Assembly: GCA_019415985.1 (NCBI GenBank)
Contig: DXYE01000046.1
Coordinates: 1-18,785 of the forward strand
Reading direction: 5' to 3'
Length of the DNA stretch: 18,785 nucleotides
From: Clostridiales bacterium
GTDB lineage: Bacteria > Bacillota > Clostridia > Oscillospirales > CAG-272
Shown piece by piece: positions 1-7,254 of the stretch; the stretch's first letter is position 1, and every line of letters starts with the position of its first letter. The notes below the pieces were generated by a model, which was not told the origin of the DNA, did no database searches, and saw nothing but the letters and a program-made list of their open reading frames with translations. The translations under genes were made by a program, and so were the position numbers.

Positions 1-362
<362 letters not shown>

Positions 363-576
363 TTTCTATTATCACATGCTTTTTGCATGTCATAACCAAA
401 CCCGAGTTTCCCTTTGCTTCTTTCGAGTTCTCTCGCTCTTTCTTACCTTCGTGTGTTCTTTTAGGAATTGTCGAGATTCTTCTTTGTCTCGTTGTTCAAT
501 TTTCAAGGACCATTTCACTATCCCTGCACCTTTCTTTCCTTCTTCCATCGCTCTCAAAGGCGCCTCACCGGACAGC
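363..576 (-). other. 16S rRNA leader (transcribed spacer before mature 16S)
   Basis: This is the stretch between the presumed rRNA transcription start (about 576) and the mature 16S end. On the minus strand it carries CCTTGAAAATTGAACA (493-508). That resembles the boxA-like/processing sequence commonly found before 16S and 23S in Bacillota (CTTTGAAAACTGAACA type). A short hairpin, ACATGC/GCATGT with a five-base loop, lies at 374-390, close to the 16S end. I see no coding potential. The antitermination and processing role is inferred from similarity. Confidence 0.7.
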
Positions 577-582
577 TTGACT

Positions 583-612
583 ATTCTACCACATCTCTTA
601 CCCTTTTGTCAA
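583..612 (-). promoter_or_regulatory. rRNA operon promoter with A/T-rich upstream element
   Basis: On the minus strand: TTGACA (607-612), an 18-base spacer, TAGAAT (583-588). Directly upstream (613-640) is an A/T tract of the kind that acts as an UP element for rRNA promoters. Bases 641-845 hold no gene. A TATAAT at 808-813 (minus) could be a second, more distal start, but I found no good -35 for it. Confidence 0.85.
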
Positions 613-845
613 CCCCTTTTTAAAAAAAATTTTTTTCCCTTTCTTTTTCGCCTCCCTCCTACCTCCACCCCCCCTCTCTCTTACCTTTGTTGGCGGCAAA
701 CGTATTTTAAAGCCTGTTAACGGAATCAAATTAACACCTTAACACCTTCTGTTTAAACTCGCCTGACTAATTTTTATATATTTTTTCTCTATGAAAATTT
801 CAACCACATTATACTTTGTACACCATGTCGATCATACCAATGCCG

Positions 846-877
846 CAAAACAAAAAGCTGGAGAGACTCTCCAGCTT
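846..877 (-). terminator. Intrinsic terminator of the amidase gene
   Basis: The minus strand reads AAGCTGGAGA-GTC-TCTCCAGCTT, a perfect 10-bp stem (855-877) with a 3-base loop, followed by TTTTTG and TTTTG. It lies 20 bases past the amidase stop codon and separates it from the rRNA promoter. Confidence 0.92.
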
Positions 878-896
878 GTAGGCAGTACGAATATCC

Positions 897-1727
897 TTAG
901 GCATCTCCCTGCGTATAAGCAAGTATCCCCTCTGCAATCCCGCGCGCAGCCTCCTGCCGCCACGTATCTGAAAGCAGATTCTCCGCATCTGTGCGATTGG
1001 TTACAAAACCGAGTTCAATTAGAACGGAAGGAACATTGACATGTTTGATCACATAATATGCGTCGTCCGCCGACATGCTTTTCAAAATGGGATCCTTGCC
1101 TCCGACCGCAACATGAAATTTTTCAGCGATACAACCCGCAAGAGATTCGGTAGCCGCATCATATCCGCCGTCTAAGTGATAATATGTACGCATACCTCCT
1201 ACCTCTTCATTTGCTTCAAAGGAATCGCAATGTATCGATACATACAGATCGATATCATGTCCGTTTGCATATGCCGCCCTTTCAATGGGATCCATCAAAA
1301 ATTTGCCGTCGGCGTCCAGCGTTGCTCCTGCGGGAACCGTATTTGTGTCATGTGTCATTAAAACCTCCATCCCCGATGCCTGCAGAAGCTCCCGTACTTT
1401 CAGGGATACGTCCAGTGTAATATCCGCTTCTTTCGTATCCGATGGAAGATAGCCCGACTCTGTACCGATATCATCATACCCATGTCCGGGATCCAAACAT
1501 ACAACCCACGTATCCGTATAATCCAGCACCTTATGGTTCGGGCTTCCTTCGATATTCGAGGACTCTGTGTCACTTTCACCGTCCGAGCCGCCGCCGTGGG
1601 CAAAGCTCTCCTGTCCGCGCATCAACATCGAAACACCGGCAACCGACAGGCTCACCGCAATAACAATGACAGCCAGCAAAATTAAAAGTATCCGCTTCTC
1701 CCTTTGTTCTCTTAAACCTCTGTACAT
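897..1727 (-). CDS. N-acetylmuramoyl-L-alanine amidase (Amidase_3), membrane-anchored
   Basis: A zinc hydrolase that cuts the bond between N-acetylmuramic acid and L-alanine in peptidoglycan, acting outside the cell. From the ATG at 1727 it has 276 residues. One membrane helix (about 13-35) is followed by a Gly/Ser/Glu-rich linker (45-65) and the Amidase_3 domain (74-272). The family motifs are intact: DPGHG (79-83, zinc His82), Glu100 in KEAD, SIHCDS (His166), and LIELGFVTN with catalytic Glu238. The frame also opens at a TTG at 1751, but AGAGGTGG at 1735-1742 lies 7 bases before the 1727 ATG and decides the start. It resembles the CwlD/CwlC group, but I cannot say whether its role is vegetative or in sporulation. 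Part of the linker codons coincide with a 32-bp repeat also found at 7646-7677. Confidence 0.93.
   Translation of the reverse strand: MYRGLREQREKRILLILLAVIVIAVSLSVAGVSMLMRGQESFAHGGGSDGESDTESSNIEGSPNHKVLDYTDTWVVCLDPGHGYDDIGTESGYLPSDTKEADITLDVSLKVRELLQASGMEVLMTHDTNTVPAGATLDADGKFLMDPIERAAYANGHDIDLYVSIHCDSFEANEEVGGMRTYYHLDGGYDAATESLAGCIAEKFHVAVGGKDPILKSMSADDAYYVIKHVNVPSVLIELGFVTNRTDAENLLSDTWRQEAARGIAEGILAYTQGDA
1532..1563 (+). repeat. 32-bp dispersed repeat, copy A (inside amidase linker)
   Basis: Starts TATGGTTCGGGCTTCC and ends TTCGATATTCGAGGAC. It is identical over all 32 bases to the minus strand of 7646-7677. In the amidase it encodes the linker residues around SSNIEGSPNH, a stretch with little functional constraint. 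The core can form a small TCGA-ATA-TCGA hairpin. Confidence 0.9.
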
Positions 1728-1774
1728 GTCCAGTCCACCTCTGTATATCAAATCTTTTAATCTGTAGTCCTCAT

Positions 1775-1780
1775 ATTATA
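1775..1780 (-). promoter_or_regulatory. Probable -10 element of the amidase gene
   Basis: TATAAT on the minus strand, placing a start point about 40 bases before the amidase ATG. No good -35 hexamer is seen 16-18 bases upstream (TATACT at 1798-1803 is poor), so the call rests on the -10 and its position. Confidence 0.4.
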
Positions 1781-1864
1781 CCCGCTCGTCTGATTGGAGT
1801 ATATCATTTATTTATGAACTACCTGTGTTATTTTAAATGATTTTGCCGATTTTTTGCAAATCCC

Positions 1865-1893
1865 TTGCTTTTTACAAAAAAATGTTGTATAAT
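1865..1893 (+). promoter_or_regulatory. Rightward promoter upstream of the XRE locus
   Basis: TTGCTT (1865-1870), a 17-base spacer, TATAAT (1888-1893). It points toward the XRE gene, whose start is 400 bases away, so a transcript from here would have a long leader and would run antisense to the small minus-strand ORF at 1956-2141. Nothing else rightward is convincing before 2292. Confidence 0.6.
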
Positions 1894-1955
1894 AAAAACA
1901 AATGATGCGACACGTACTGTTTTAAGTTTATTTTTACTGTGATTGCCGGAATGTT

Positions 1956-2141
1956 TCAATCATCCCGTTGTGTAATCGAAGGGATGCCGCTTTCCCGTAA
2001 ATCAGATTTCGACACAATCCGGCTATCGTTCATTCCTGCAGACAAAAACGACACGGGATGCGGAGATGTTTTCCGTACTTTCCCCATGCCCTGCGAGACT
2101 GTCTTCAGCCGATTCATAAAATTCATTGTGATTTGCCACAT
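1956..2141 (-). CDS. Possible 61-residue small protein, unknown
   Basis: I recognise no family. The reason to list it is its start: GGAGG lies 5 bases before the ATG at 2141, one of the best ribosome-binding sites in the left half of the window. The product begins MWQITMNFMNRLKTVSQG, is basic in its first half, and has no clear membrane segment. It is divergent from the XRE gene and lies within the 540-nt stretch between the amidase and XRE starts, which otherwise holds only the promoters and the palindrome. An overlapping plus-strand frame from a GTG at 1939 is also open but has no ribosome-binding site. It could be a remnant of a longer gene. Confidence 0.35.
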   Translation of the reverse strand: MWQITMNFMNRLKTVSQGMGKVRKTSPHPVSFLSAGMNDSRIVSKSDLRESGIPSITQRDD

Positions 2142-2257
2142 ATATTCCTCCAGTCGGCGGTTCTTCGCCTTTCGTCACGCAAACTTTCGTTCTGAAGAAT
2201 GGCCACAACATTTCTCTGCACGCGAAGCATATATATCTCAGCAAATTTCAGAAAGGA

Positions 2258-2277
2258 TTTACCGTATATACGGTAAA
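2258..2277. promoter_or_regulatory. 20-bp perfect palindrome, candidate XRE operator
   Basis: TTTACCGTATATACGGTAAA, a perfect inverted repeat with core ACCGTATATACGGT, ending 14 bases before the XRE start codon. Two-fold symmetric sites of this size next to an XRE-type gene are commonly the binding site of that regulator. Autoregulation is inferred from position only. The core TATATA (2265-2270) could also serve as a -10. Confidence 0.6.
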
Positions 2278-2291
2278 AACGGAAACCGAAC

Positions 2292-2624
2292 ATGTTTGGA
2301 GAACAACTGAAACACTACCGCAGGCTTAGAAAATATACACAAAAGGAGCTTGCGATGCGCCTGAATGTTTCCCAGCAGACCATCGCCGCTTGGGAATATG
2401 GAAGAACATCTCCGTCGCCGGACATGATTGCGGCCATAGCCACCATTCTGGAGGTTTCCACAGACCGTCTCCTTTGTCAGGAGACAGACGAGTTGACCGA
2501 ATATCTTGCGCTTTTAAAGGAGCGCTCCGATATGCGAATGCTTTTCAGCCTTGCAAAGGATGCGACGGTAGAAGAGGTTCAAGAGGCTGTCAAAATCATT
2601 GAAGCGCTGCGCGATCATAAATAA
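2292..2624 (+). CDS. XRE-family helix-turn-helix transcriptional regulator
   Basis: A 110-residue DNA-binding protein. Residues 3-60 form an HTH_3/Cro-CI domain; the recognition helix region is SQQTIAAWEYGR (27-38). The C-terminal half (65-110) is predicted helical, with the pattern MRMLFSLAKDATVEEVQEAV seen in clostridial XRE proteins, and probably dimerises. The ATG at 2292 is the only start in frame after a stop at 2274. Its ribosome-binding site is weak (GGAAAC at 2281-2286); a better GAAAGG lies before the palindrome, 35 bases upstream. It is one of only two rightward genes here. Such regulators often precede an ImmA/IrrE-type peptidase, but here only a decayed grpB-like gene follows. 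Targets beyond its own palindrome are unknown. Confidence 0.9.
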   Translation: MFGEQLKHYRRLRKYTQKELAMRLNVSQQTIAAWEYGRTSPSPDMIAAIATILEVSTDRLLCQETDELTEYLALLKERSDMRMLFSLAKDATVEEVQEAVKIIEALRDHK

Positions 2625-2665
2625 CCCTTTAAATAGATACATGGTATTCCGAATTTATCTCGGCA

Positions 2666-2729
2666 CGAACCTGCGTCGCGGTACACGCCCCTTGGTTCTG
2701 CGATTTTTATACGGAGGTTCGGTGTACCG
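2666..2729. repeat. Two crossing inverted repeats (pseudoknot-like order)
   Basis: CGAACCT (2666-2672) is complementary to AGGTTCG (2715-2721), and CGGTACAC (2679-2686) to GTGTACCG (2722-2729). The arms occur in the order a-b-a'-b', so both helices together would make an H-type pseudoknot; alternatively only one forms. It lies 42 bases after the XRE stop and before the decayed grpB. There is no T-run directly after it to make it a plain terminator. Confidence 0.4.
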
Positions 2730-2796
2730 TTATCGTATTTTTACTTTGTCTGTATTGTATGGCTGCAGCTATATATGTTCAAAGCGGAAATAAACG

Positions 2797-3345
2797 ATGC
2801 AAAAACCATTGACTGAAATGAATTTGCAGGAATTATGGACATTATTTCCCCTTGATCTAACCGAACATCAAAATATATGTCAATGCTGGTACAAGGAAGA
2901 GAAAAAAGGCTGTATGGAATTCTGCGGACAATGAACTGTAAAATTCATCACATCGGCAGCATAGCCATCGCTTTCATACAGGCAAGACCGATCATCTATA
3001 TTCTCATCGAAATTCCGGCAAACTGCCCAAGGACGGGTGCAAAGATCTTTTAACCGCGAATGGTTGTATCTGTATGTCACAAAGTAAAAGCAGAATGTCT
3101 TTCCACATGGGATATACAGAAAGCGGTTTTTCGGAAAAAATTTTTCATCTACATTTGAGATATACGGGGGATAACGACGAATTATATTTTAGAGATTTTA
3201 TGAATGACGCTCCCTCTGTGGCTTAAGCGTATGAAAGCCTCAAGCTCCGCTTAGTAAAAAAGTATAAATACAATCGCGATGTCTAAACGGAAGCAGAATC
3301 GGCTTTTATCACAGAAAATATACGAAAGGCAAATCTTGAAGTACA
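2797..3345 (+). pseudogene. Decayed GrpB-family (nucleotidyltransferase-fold) gene
   Basis: Pieces of one protein appear in order across frames. MQKPLTEMNLQELWTLFPLD runs from 2797 to about 2900. After a frameshift in the A-run near 2900-2906 comes a piece with KIHHIGSIAIAFIQARPIIY. After another shift near 3045-3055 comes RMSFHMGYTESGFSEKIFHL and HLRYTGDNDELYFRDFMN. In-frame stop codons follow at about 3224 and 3284 (VA*AYESLK, NRDV*TEAE). The motif HIGSTAI-xxIxAKPIxDI of GrpB/DUF4269-like proteins is recognisable but altered (HIGSIAI, ARPIIYI, which lacks the Asp). With two shifts and two stops it cannot make the full protein of about 175 residues. The original function of this family is poorly known. 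The 3' boundary is approximate. Confidence 0.85.
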
Positions 3346-3420
3346 GAGGGAGATATTGACTGACCGCACCACGGCTCTTCGGATGTTTCAGCCGGTGATC
3401 CGCGGCATTTCACAGCATAA

Positions 3421-3471
3421 ACGGCAAAAATCAAGCTGCCCGCAAAGAAAAGAACTTTGCGGGCAGCTTGA
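3421..3471 (-). terminator. Intrinsic terminator of the thuA-like gene
   Basis: A perfect 17-bp stem (3431-3447 with 3455-3471) and a 7-base loop; on the minus strand it is followed by TTTTTGCC (3421-3430). It lies 80 bases past the ThuA-like stop. The A-run is only on the left side, so it fits leftward transcripts best, though the hairpin could also slow rightward ones from the grpB remnant. The remaining bases of 3346-3550 show no gene. Confidence 0.9.
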
Positions 3472-3550
3472 TGTATTCGACATTCGAAATTCAATTTGAT
3501 TTCACGGACCGAGGGGTTCTAAAACCATCAAGGGGCTGCTCGTCTGTTTG

Positions 3551-4294
3551 TCAGACCTCACTCTTTTTAGGGCGTAGACTTGGCCGGTAATCACAATTAT
3601 GCATCGGAGAACCGAAATCGTTGGGAGCCGCCCATTTCACCGCATTGTACAGAATTTTCTGTACATACGCATTGTGAAATGACGCGCAGGTCTCGTGTCC
3701 CGGCTGAAAATAGAAGACCTTTCCACGTCCTCTGTAAAAGCAGCAGCCGCTCCTGAAGATATAGCCATGCTCAAACCAGCTTCCGAAAACCAATTCGTCC
3801 GGCTGCGGGATCATAAAGGGCTCTCCATACATCTCCTCCACGCCCAAATCAATACGCTCAGGTATTCCCGCCGCTATAGGGTGCGCCGCGTTTAGATTCC
3901 AAATGATCTCATCCTGATTGTCTCCCCACAACAAATATCCGCTTGTCCCCAGTATCCTCTGGAAAGGCTTTGACATATGAGCGGAGTGCAGAGGAATAAA
4001 GCCCATGCCGTCGAGAAAGACACGGTTTTTGATTTTGTCTGCCAGTTCGTCCTTCACCTCTCCGTGACTCATATGACCCCACCACAGCAGCACATCCGTC
4101 TGTTCCAGCACATCGTCCGGCAGTCCCTGCTCCGGATCGTCCAACGCTGCCAATCTTACCTCAAACTCTCCATATTTATCCAAAGACTCCTTAATGCAGG
4201 CATGCAGACCGTTTGGATACAGCGCCTTTGCTTCTTCATTCGTTTTTTCATGGCGGAATTCGTTCCATATTGTGACGCGGATTTTATCAGCCAT
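3551..4294 (-). CDS. ThuA-like domain protein (trehalose-utilisation family)
   Basis: A cytoplasmic protein of 247 residues, close to the usual ThuA size of 240-260. It has the class I glutamine-amidotransferase-like fold. Family features visible are VTIWNEFRHEK near the N-terminus, DVLLWWGHMSHGEV (67-80), LHSAHMSKPFQRILGTS (102-118), HPIAAGIP (137-144), EEMYGEP (153-159) and FYFQPGHETCASFHN (194-208). In rhizobia ThuA takes part in trehalose and related disaccharide catabolism; in clostridia members are mostly uncharacterised, so the substrate is not known. The start has AAGGAAGG 7 bases upstream of the ATG. It is a single-gene unit, with its own promoter at 4391-4419 and terminator at 3421-3471. 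Confidence 0.88.
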   Translation of the reverse strand: MADKIRVTIWNEFRHEKTNEEAKALYPNGLHACIKESLDKYGEFEVRLAALDDPEQGLPDDVLEQTDVLLWWGHMSHGEVKDELADKIKNRVFLDGMGFIPLHSAHMSKPFQRILGTSGYLLWGDNQDEIIWNLNAAHPIAAGIPERIDLGVEEMYGEPFMIPQPDELVFGSWFEHGYIFRSGCCFYRGRGKVFYFQPGHETCASFHNAYVQKILYNAVKWAAPNDFGSPMHNCDYRPSLRPKKSEV

Positions 4295-4390
4295 TGTTCA
4301 TCCTTCCTTTCTTGAAAATCCAAGCTTGCTCCCGCGGATACGGTCATACATCGTAAAAGCTTCAATTTTCCTGTGTATTTCACATATCAA

Positions 4391-4419
4391 ATTATGCCAC
4401 ACAAAGCAAACAAAGTCAA
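4391..4419 (-). promoter_or_regulatory. Promoter of the thuA-like gene
   Basis: Minus strand: TTGACT (4414-4419), a 17-base spacer, CATAAT (4391-4396), about 95 bases before the start codon. Just upstream, at about 4432-4439, is the 8-base palindrome TAGCGCTA, with the central CG typical of LacI-type operators. That suggests sugar-linked control but is not proof. Confidence 0.72.
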
Positions 4420-4571
4420 GATCAAATTGTATAGCGCTAAAACGCATCCGCGGCGGTCGTCTTGCCTCGTTCCATGGATCCTGTCTTTTTTCGCAGGCAC
4501 ATATTTTCAACATAATCCCTTAGCCATTCTCCGCCCGCCCTGTATCGAAACAATCTATATAGCCCCGCTCG

Positions 4572-4633
4572 ACCGACTGAGAAGAGACGCGGAAGCTCCC
4601 TCTATCATGTCGGTAAAAGGCTGCATCCGCGTC
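4572..4633. repeat. Crossing inverted repeats after the kinase-like gene
   Basis: ACCGAC (4572-4577) matches GTCGGT (4609-4614), and GACGCGGA (4586-4593) matches TCCGCGTC (4626-4633), again in a-b-a'-b' order. On the plus strand a T-run follows (4641-4646), but no plus-strand gene precedes it. It lies just beyond the stop of the leftward kinase-like gene and may form part of its 3' end. The rest of 4420-4649 shows no gene. Confidence 0.35.
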
Positions 4634-4649
4634 CGCTGCATTTTTTAAA

Positions 4650-5297
4650 TTATTTATTTTTCGATAAAGCAGCATCCTGCCTCTCCTTTGCCGCAGCATA
4701 GGACAGAATCAGTTCAGCCGCCGTTTTGGAGTCAATTTTCGAGTGGTTCAGCATAAGATCATAATTTTCTCGGTCTCCCCACTTCTTATGCGTATAAAAA
4801 TTATAATAAGAAGCGCGTTTTTTATCAGCCTTTGCAATAATTTCTTCCGCTTTCTGTTCTGTAACGTTCTCATATTCGCTCACACGGCGGCGCCTGAACG
4901 CCAAATCAGCATATACAAAGACACGCACTATATTCTTTCTCTCCCGCAAAATGACGTCTGCACAGCGGCCTACAAAAACACAAGGACCTTCGCGTGCGGC
5001 CATTTGGATAATCTCCGTCTGCGCCAGATATAATTGGTCGTTCAGCGGTATTTCAACATTTCCACCGGTATACAGGCTTTGCATTATGTACGAACCGGTA
5101 GAGATAGCGTACAGAAAGCTACTGGTTGCCGTCTCGTCTACCTTCGCAAGCACTTCCTCAGACATGCCGCATTTGGCTGCCGCTCGCTTTGTGATCTCTT
5201 TATCATACAGAGGAATCTTCAATGTATTTGCCAGCAATTCTCCGATCTCCAGTCCTCCGCTTCCATACTGTCTGCCGATGGTAATGATTGATTTCAT
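4650..5297 (-). CDS. Cytidylate kinase-like family protein
   Basis: A 215-residue cytoplasmic protein of the cytidylate-kinase-like P-loop family (Cytidylate_kin2). It opens with MKSIITIGRQYGSGG, the hallmark start of this family. GRQYGSGG (8-15) takes the place of the usual Walker A loop, and PLYDKEI (29-35) follows. VFVGRCADVILRERKNIVRVFV (about 108-129) and an RRR...YY lid-like region come later. These proteins are near relatives of CMP kinase, but the real substrate is unproven. The frame has earlier ATGs at 5318 and 5309. I chose 5297 because the conserved start begins there; its AAAGG site is rather far (13 bases). It is probably transcribed alone from 5594-5622. Confidence 0.87.
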   Translation of the reverse strand: MKSIITIGRQYGSGGLEIGELLANTLKIPLYDKEITKRAAAKCGMSEEVLAKVDETATSSFLYAISTGSYIMQSLYTGGNVEIPLNDQLYLAQTEIIQMAAREGPCVFVGRCADVILRERKNIVRVFVYADLAFRRRRVSEYENVTEQKAEEIIAKADKKRASYYNFYTHKKWGDRENYDLMLNHSKIDSKTAAELILSYAAAKERQDAALSKNK

Positions 5298-5593
5298 AAT
5301 TATGACCATACCTTTCATTTGGAATTGGGTCTGATTTTTTTATGAATTAATTTTCTATTTTCAAAGAAAAAATTTGATTTTTCGAAAAAACGATGGGGTG
5401 GCGGCAGTGAACGACGCATGGTGCGCTTAAAGGAAAGCTTTACGAAGCCCCTCGTTTCACCGAAGTCGGTACGATTGTACATATATGCATATAAAATCCC
5501 CTGCGTTGTTTACACTTTCGGCCTTATTCTTCCGGCTCTCTTATTGGATATTCTGCCCGCTTTGATCACCTTATATCATATATTTCTATAAAT
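5298..5593 (-). promoter_or_regulatory. Long (about 290-nt) leader of the kinase-like gene
   Basis: The stretch between the -10 element and the chosen start codon has no gene beyond the small ORF at 5440-5490. Several short hairpins can be drawn on the minus strand: GCC...GGC near 5520, GTAC-AATC-GTAC at 5470-5480, and ACCG-ACTT-CGGT at 5463-5474. I recognise no known riboswitch class. It may be a regulated leader or host a small RNA. Confidence 0.35.
5440..5490 (-). CDS. Possible 16-codon leader ORF before the kinase-like gene
   Basis: ATG at 5490 with AGGGGA (5497-5502) 6 bases upstream, reading MHICTIVPTSVKRGAS and then TAA. The spacing and site are good, but an ORF this short is easily found by chance. 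It lies inside the long leader of the kinase-like gene and could couple translation to control of that gene. The ATG falls in a 12-base palindrome, TATATGCATATA (5482-5493). Confidence 0.22.
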   Translation of the reverse strand: MHICTIVPTSVKRGAS

Positions 5594-5622
5594 ATTATAC
5601 AATGTTTTCCCGTCTTTGTCAA
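5594..5622 (-). promoter_or_regulatory. Near-consensus promoter upstream of the kinase-like gene
   Basis: Minus strand: TTGACA (5617-5622), a 17-base spacer, TATAAT (5594-5599); both hexamers are perfect consensus. It is the strongest promoter by sequence in the window after the rRNA one. The first gene it could serve is the kinase-like gene, about 290 bases on. Confidence 0.85.
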
Positions 5623-5899
5623 GACGCCCACAAATTCTTCTTAATACGCTGTAACACTCTATCTGTCAACAAAAGGAAGCCCCGCGACAGTAAAGAAAGC
5701 CTCAGAAATTCCGGAAATCGATTGGATTCCCGGAATCCCTGAAGGTTTGCACGAACCATCATCGCGGAAAATCGGGCGGCCGCATACTGCTTTATCCCAC
5801 CCACGCTTCCACGGCCGCTCCTTCTCCAAGGAGAATACGTTCCTATATTTTGGGTTTTCGTTTTATATTCCCATGTCCTTTTTATACATTCGGACATTC
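5623..5899. other. Intergenic stretch after the metG remnant, with a hairpin
   Basis: I see no recognisable gene. The one open minus-strand frame (92 codons, 5619-5897) has no ribosome-binding site, matches nothing I know, and runs into the promoter at 5594-5622. An inverted repeat, ATTCCGG (5708-5714) with CCGGAAT (5730-5736), could fold but has no T-run after it. The stretch may hold further decayed sequence. Confidence 0.4.
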
Positions 5900-7114
5900 A
5901 TTAATTTTTGAGAAAAGGATAAATATATCCGACGGAACTTGCCTTTCTGCAGCCTCTTGCGGGATTCATTGAAGTGTAATACCAAGCCGCTTGGCTGCCT
6001 TTGCTGATGAGAAAGGTAAAAATGGATGCAATAGAATTGCGATATTGGCGATGAGATAAGCGCACTGATCGATTATATTTCTGCATTCGTCTATATCGTA
6101 AGACCTTGTTTTCCAGGGCTGGTTGATTTCATAATAAGCGTTGCTGAAGCGAACCGCCTCAAAAATTTCCTCCAGCGCATCCCGTAAGGCACCCCTTTTG
6201 ATTTTCGCCATGCGTCAGCCAACAGTAGCGCCGGAAGGATGATCGTATGGAAAGGTATGTTGTCCTTTCCATGAACATAAGAATGCCGGCCCTCGAGCCC
6301 AAAAATTTCTCTGAAGTCCATCCCCCTTTCCTCACAGAGTACCGCGGTCGCTGATAAATATCTAAGAACATTCTCTGCCCATATATAGATTTTCTTTGCC
6401 TCATATCCGGTTTTGGGAACGTCTATGCCCAAGTCAAGGGCTCTGGTTATCGCACGGTCGCGAAGTCCTTCATCGATATATCTTTTTGTAAATGCAATAG
6501 CGTTTTTGCGCCAATGCGGATGTGCATCGAGAAATTCACACAGCTCGCTTTTAAGTTTTGATATATGTAAAAACAATTATGTTGTTTCTCCGAAAGACAG
6601 TGGTCCCGCAATCAGTACACTTCACATCAATAACAGTATCTGCATCCAACACTTCGCCGCAGGCATCAAACTGGTCTCCACGAGTAGCAGAACCATACGC
6701 AGAACAAATTCCTGCAACCAGTCTATCTGTGAGTACCTTCTCACATGAAGGACAGAAAGCTTGTTTCACTGTTCCTTCCTCAATATAATCACTGCTATAT
6801 AACTTCTTGTAAATTCTGAAACAAATGCTTTATGTCTTGGTGTATAGGTCATACGAAAAACCGAGTTTATCGAATACGTCGCAGAATTCTCTATGATCAT
6901 GCTCGCTGATTACATCCGGCTTTGAATTTTCGTGCTTTGCTCTGATGGTAATCGGTGTACCATAACAACAGTCACTACCGGATACATAAAACACACGGTT
7001 TCCCTTTGCTCTGAAATAGCGGCCAGAACATCTCGGAAGAAGGGCCGAAAGATGCCCTATGTGGAGCGAACCGTTTGCATATGGCCATGCTCTGCCTACA
7101 ACAATATTTTCCAT
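5900..7114 (-). pseudogene. metG: Decayed methionyl-tRNA synthetase gene
   Basis: An intact gene would charge tRNA-Met. The pieces run in order. From ATG 7114 (GAGGGGG upstream): AWPYANGSLHIGHLSALLP with the HIGH motif, then SGSDCCYGTP where the family has SGSDCHGTP, then GFSYDLYTKT and an in-frame stop at about 6827. Next comes the zinc-knuckle part, CPSCEKVLTDRLVAGICSAY...CTDCG (about 6750-6600). A frameshift leads to AHPHWRKNAIAFTKRYIDEG, GYEAKKIYIWAENVLRYLSA and HGKDNIPFHTIILPALLLA (6550-6220). A large deletion then removes the KMSKS region. A further shift gives the anticodon-binding domain, INQPWKTRSYDIDECRNIID...HPFLPFSSAKAAKRLG (to 5966), and a last piece ending near 5900. About 1.2 kb remains of at least 1.5 kb. 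A working copy must exist elsewhere in the genome. The T-box leader upstream is still recognisable. Confidence 0.93.
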
Positions 7115-7254
7115 AACCCCCTCTCTTTCTTATGGTTTTGGGGCCGGTTTTGCACGCCGCAAAACGCAGTTTGAAAGCTTTATCTTTCGAACTTCATACC
7201 CCATTTTCCTCTGTTGATAACACTGTTTATCCGCTCAGGATTCATTTGCATAAA

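Noticed and set aside
1939..2310. Plus-strand open frame of 123 codons before and into the XRE gene
   Set aside because: Starts at GTG without a ribosome-binding site, overlaps the XRE start, and matches no family; the opposite strand has a much better start site.
5315..5419. Minus-strand 34-codon frame ending in an ATGA overlap with an early ATG of the kinase-like gene
   Set aside because: No ribosome-binding site, and the conserved start of the kinase-like protein is 21 bases further on.
5619..5897. Minus-strand open frame of 92 codons
   Set aside because: No ribosome-binding site, no recognisable family, and its end overlaps a consensus promoter; treated as non-coding or decayed sequence.
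7147..7165. GTTTTGC/GCAAAAC hairpin between T-box and metG
   Set aside because: Short 7-bp stem without a T-run or a motif; probably chance.
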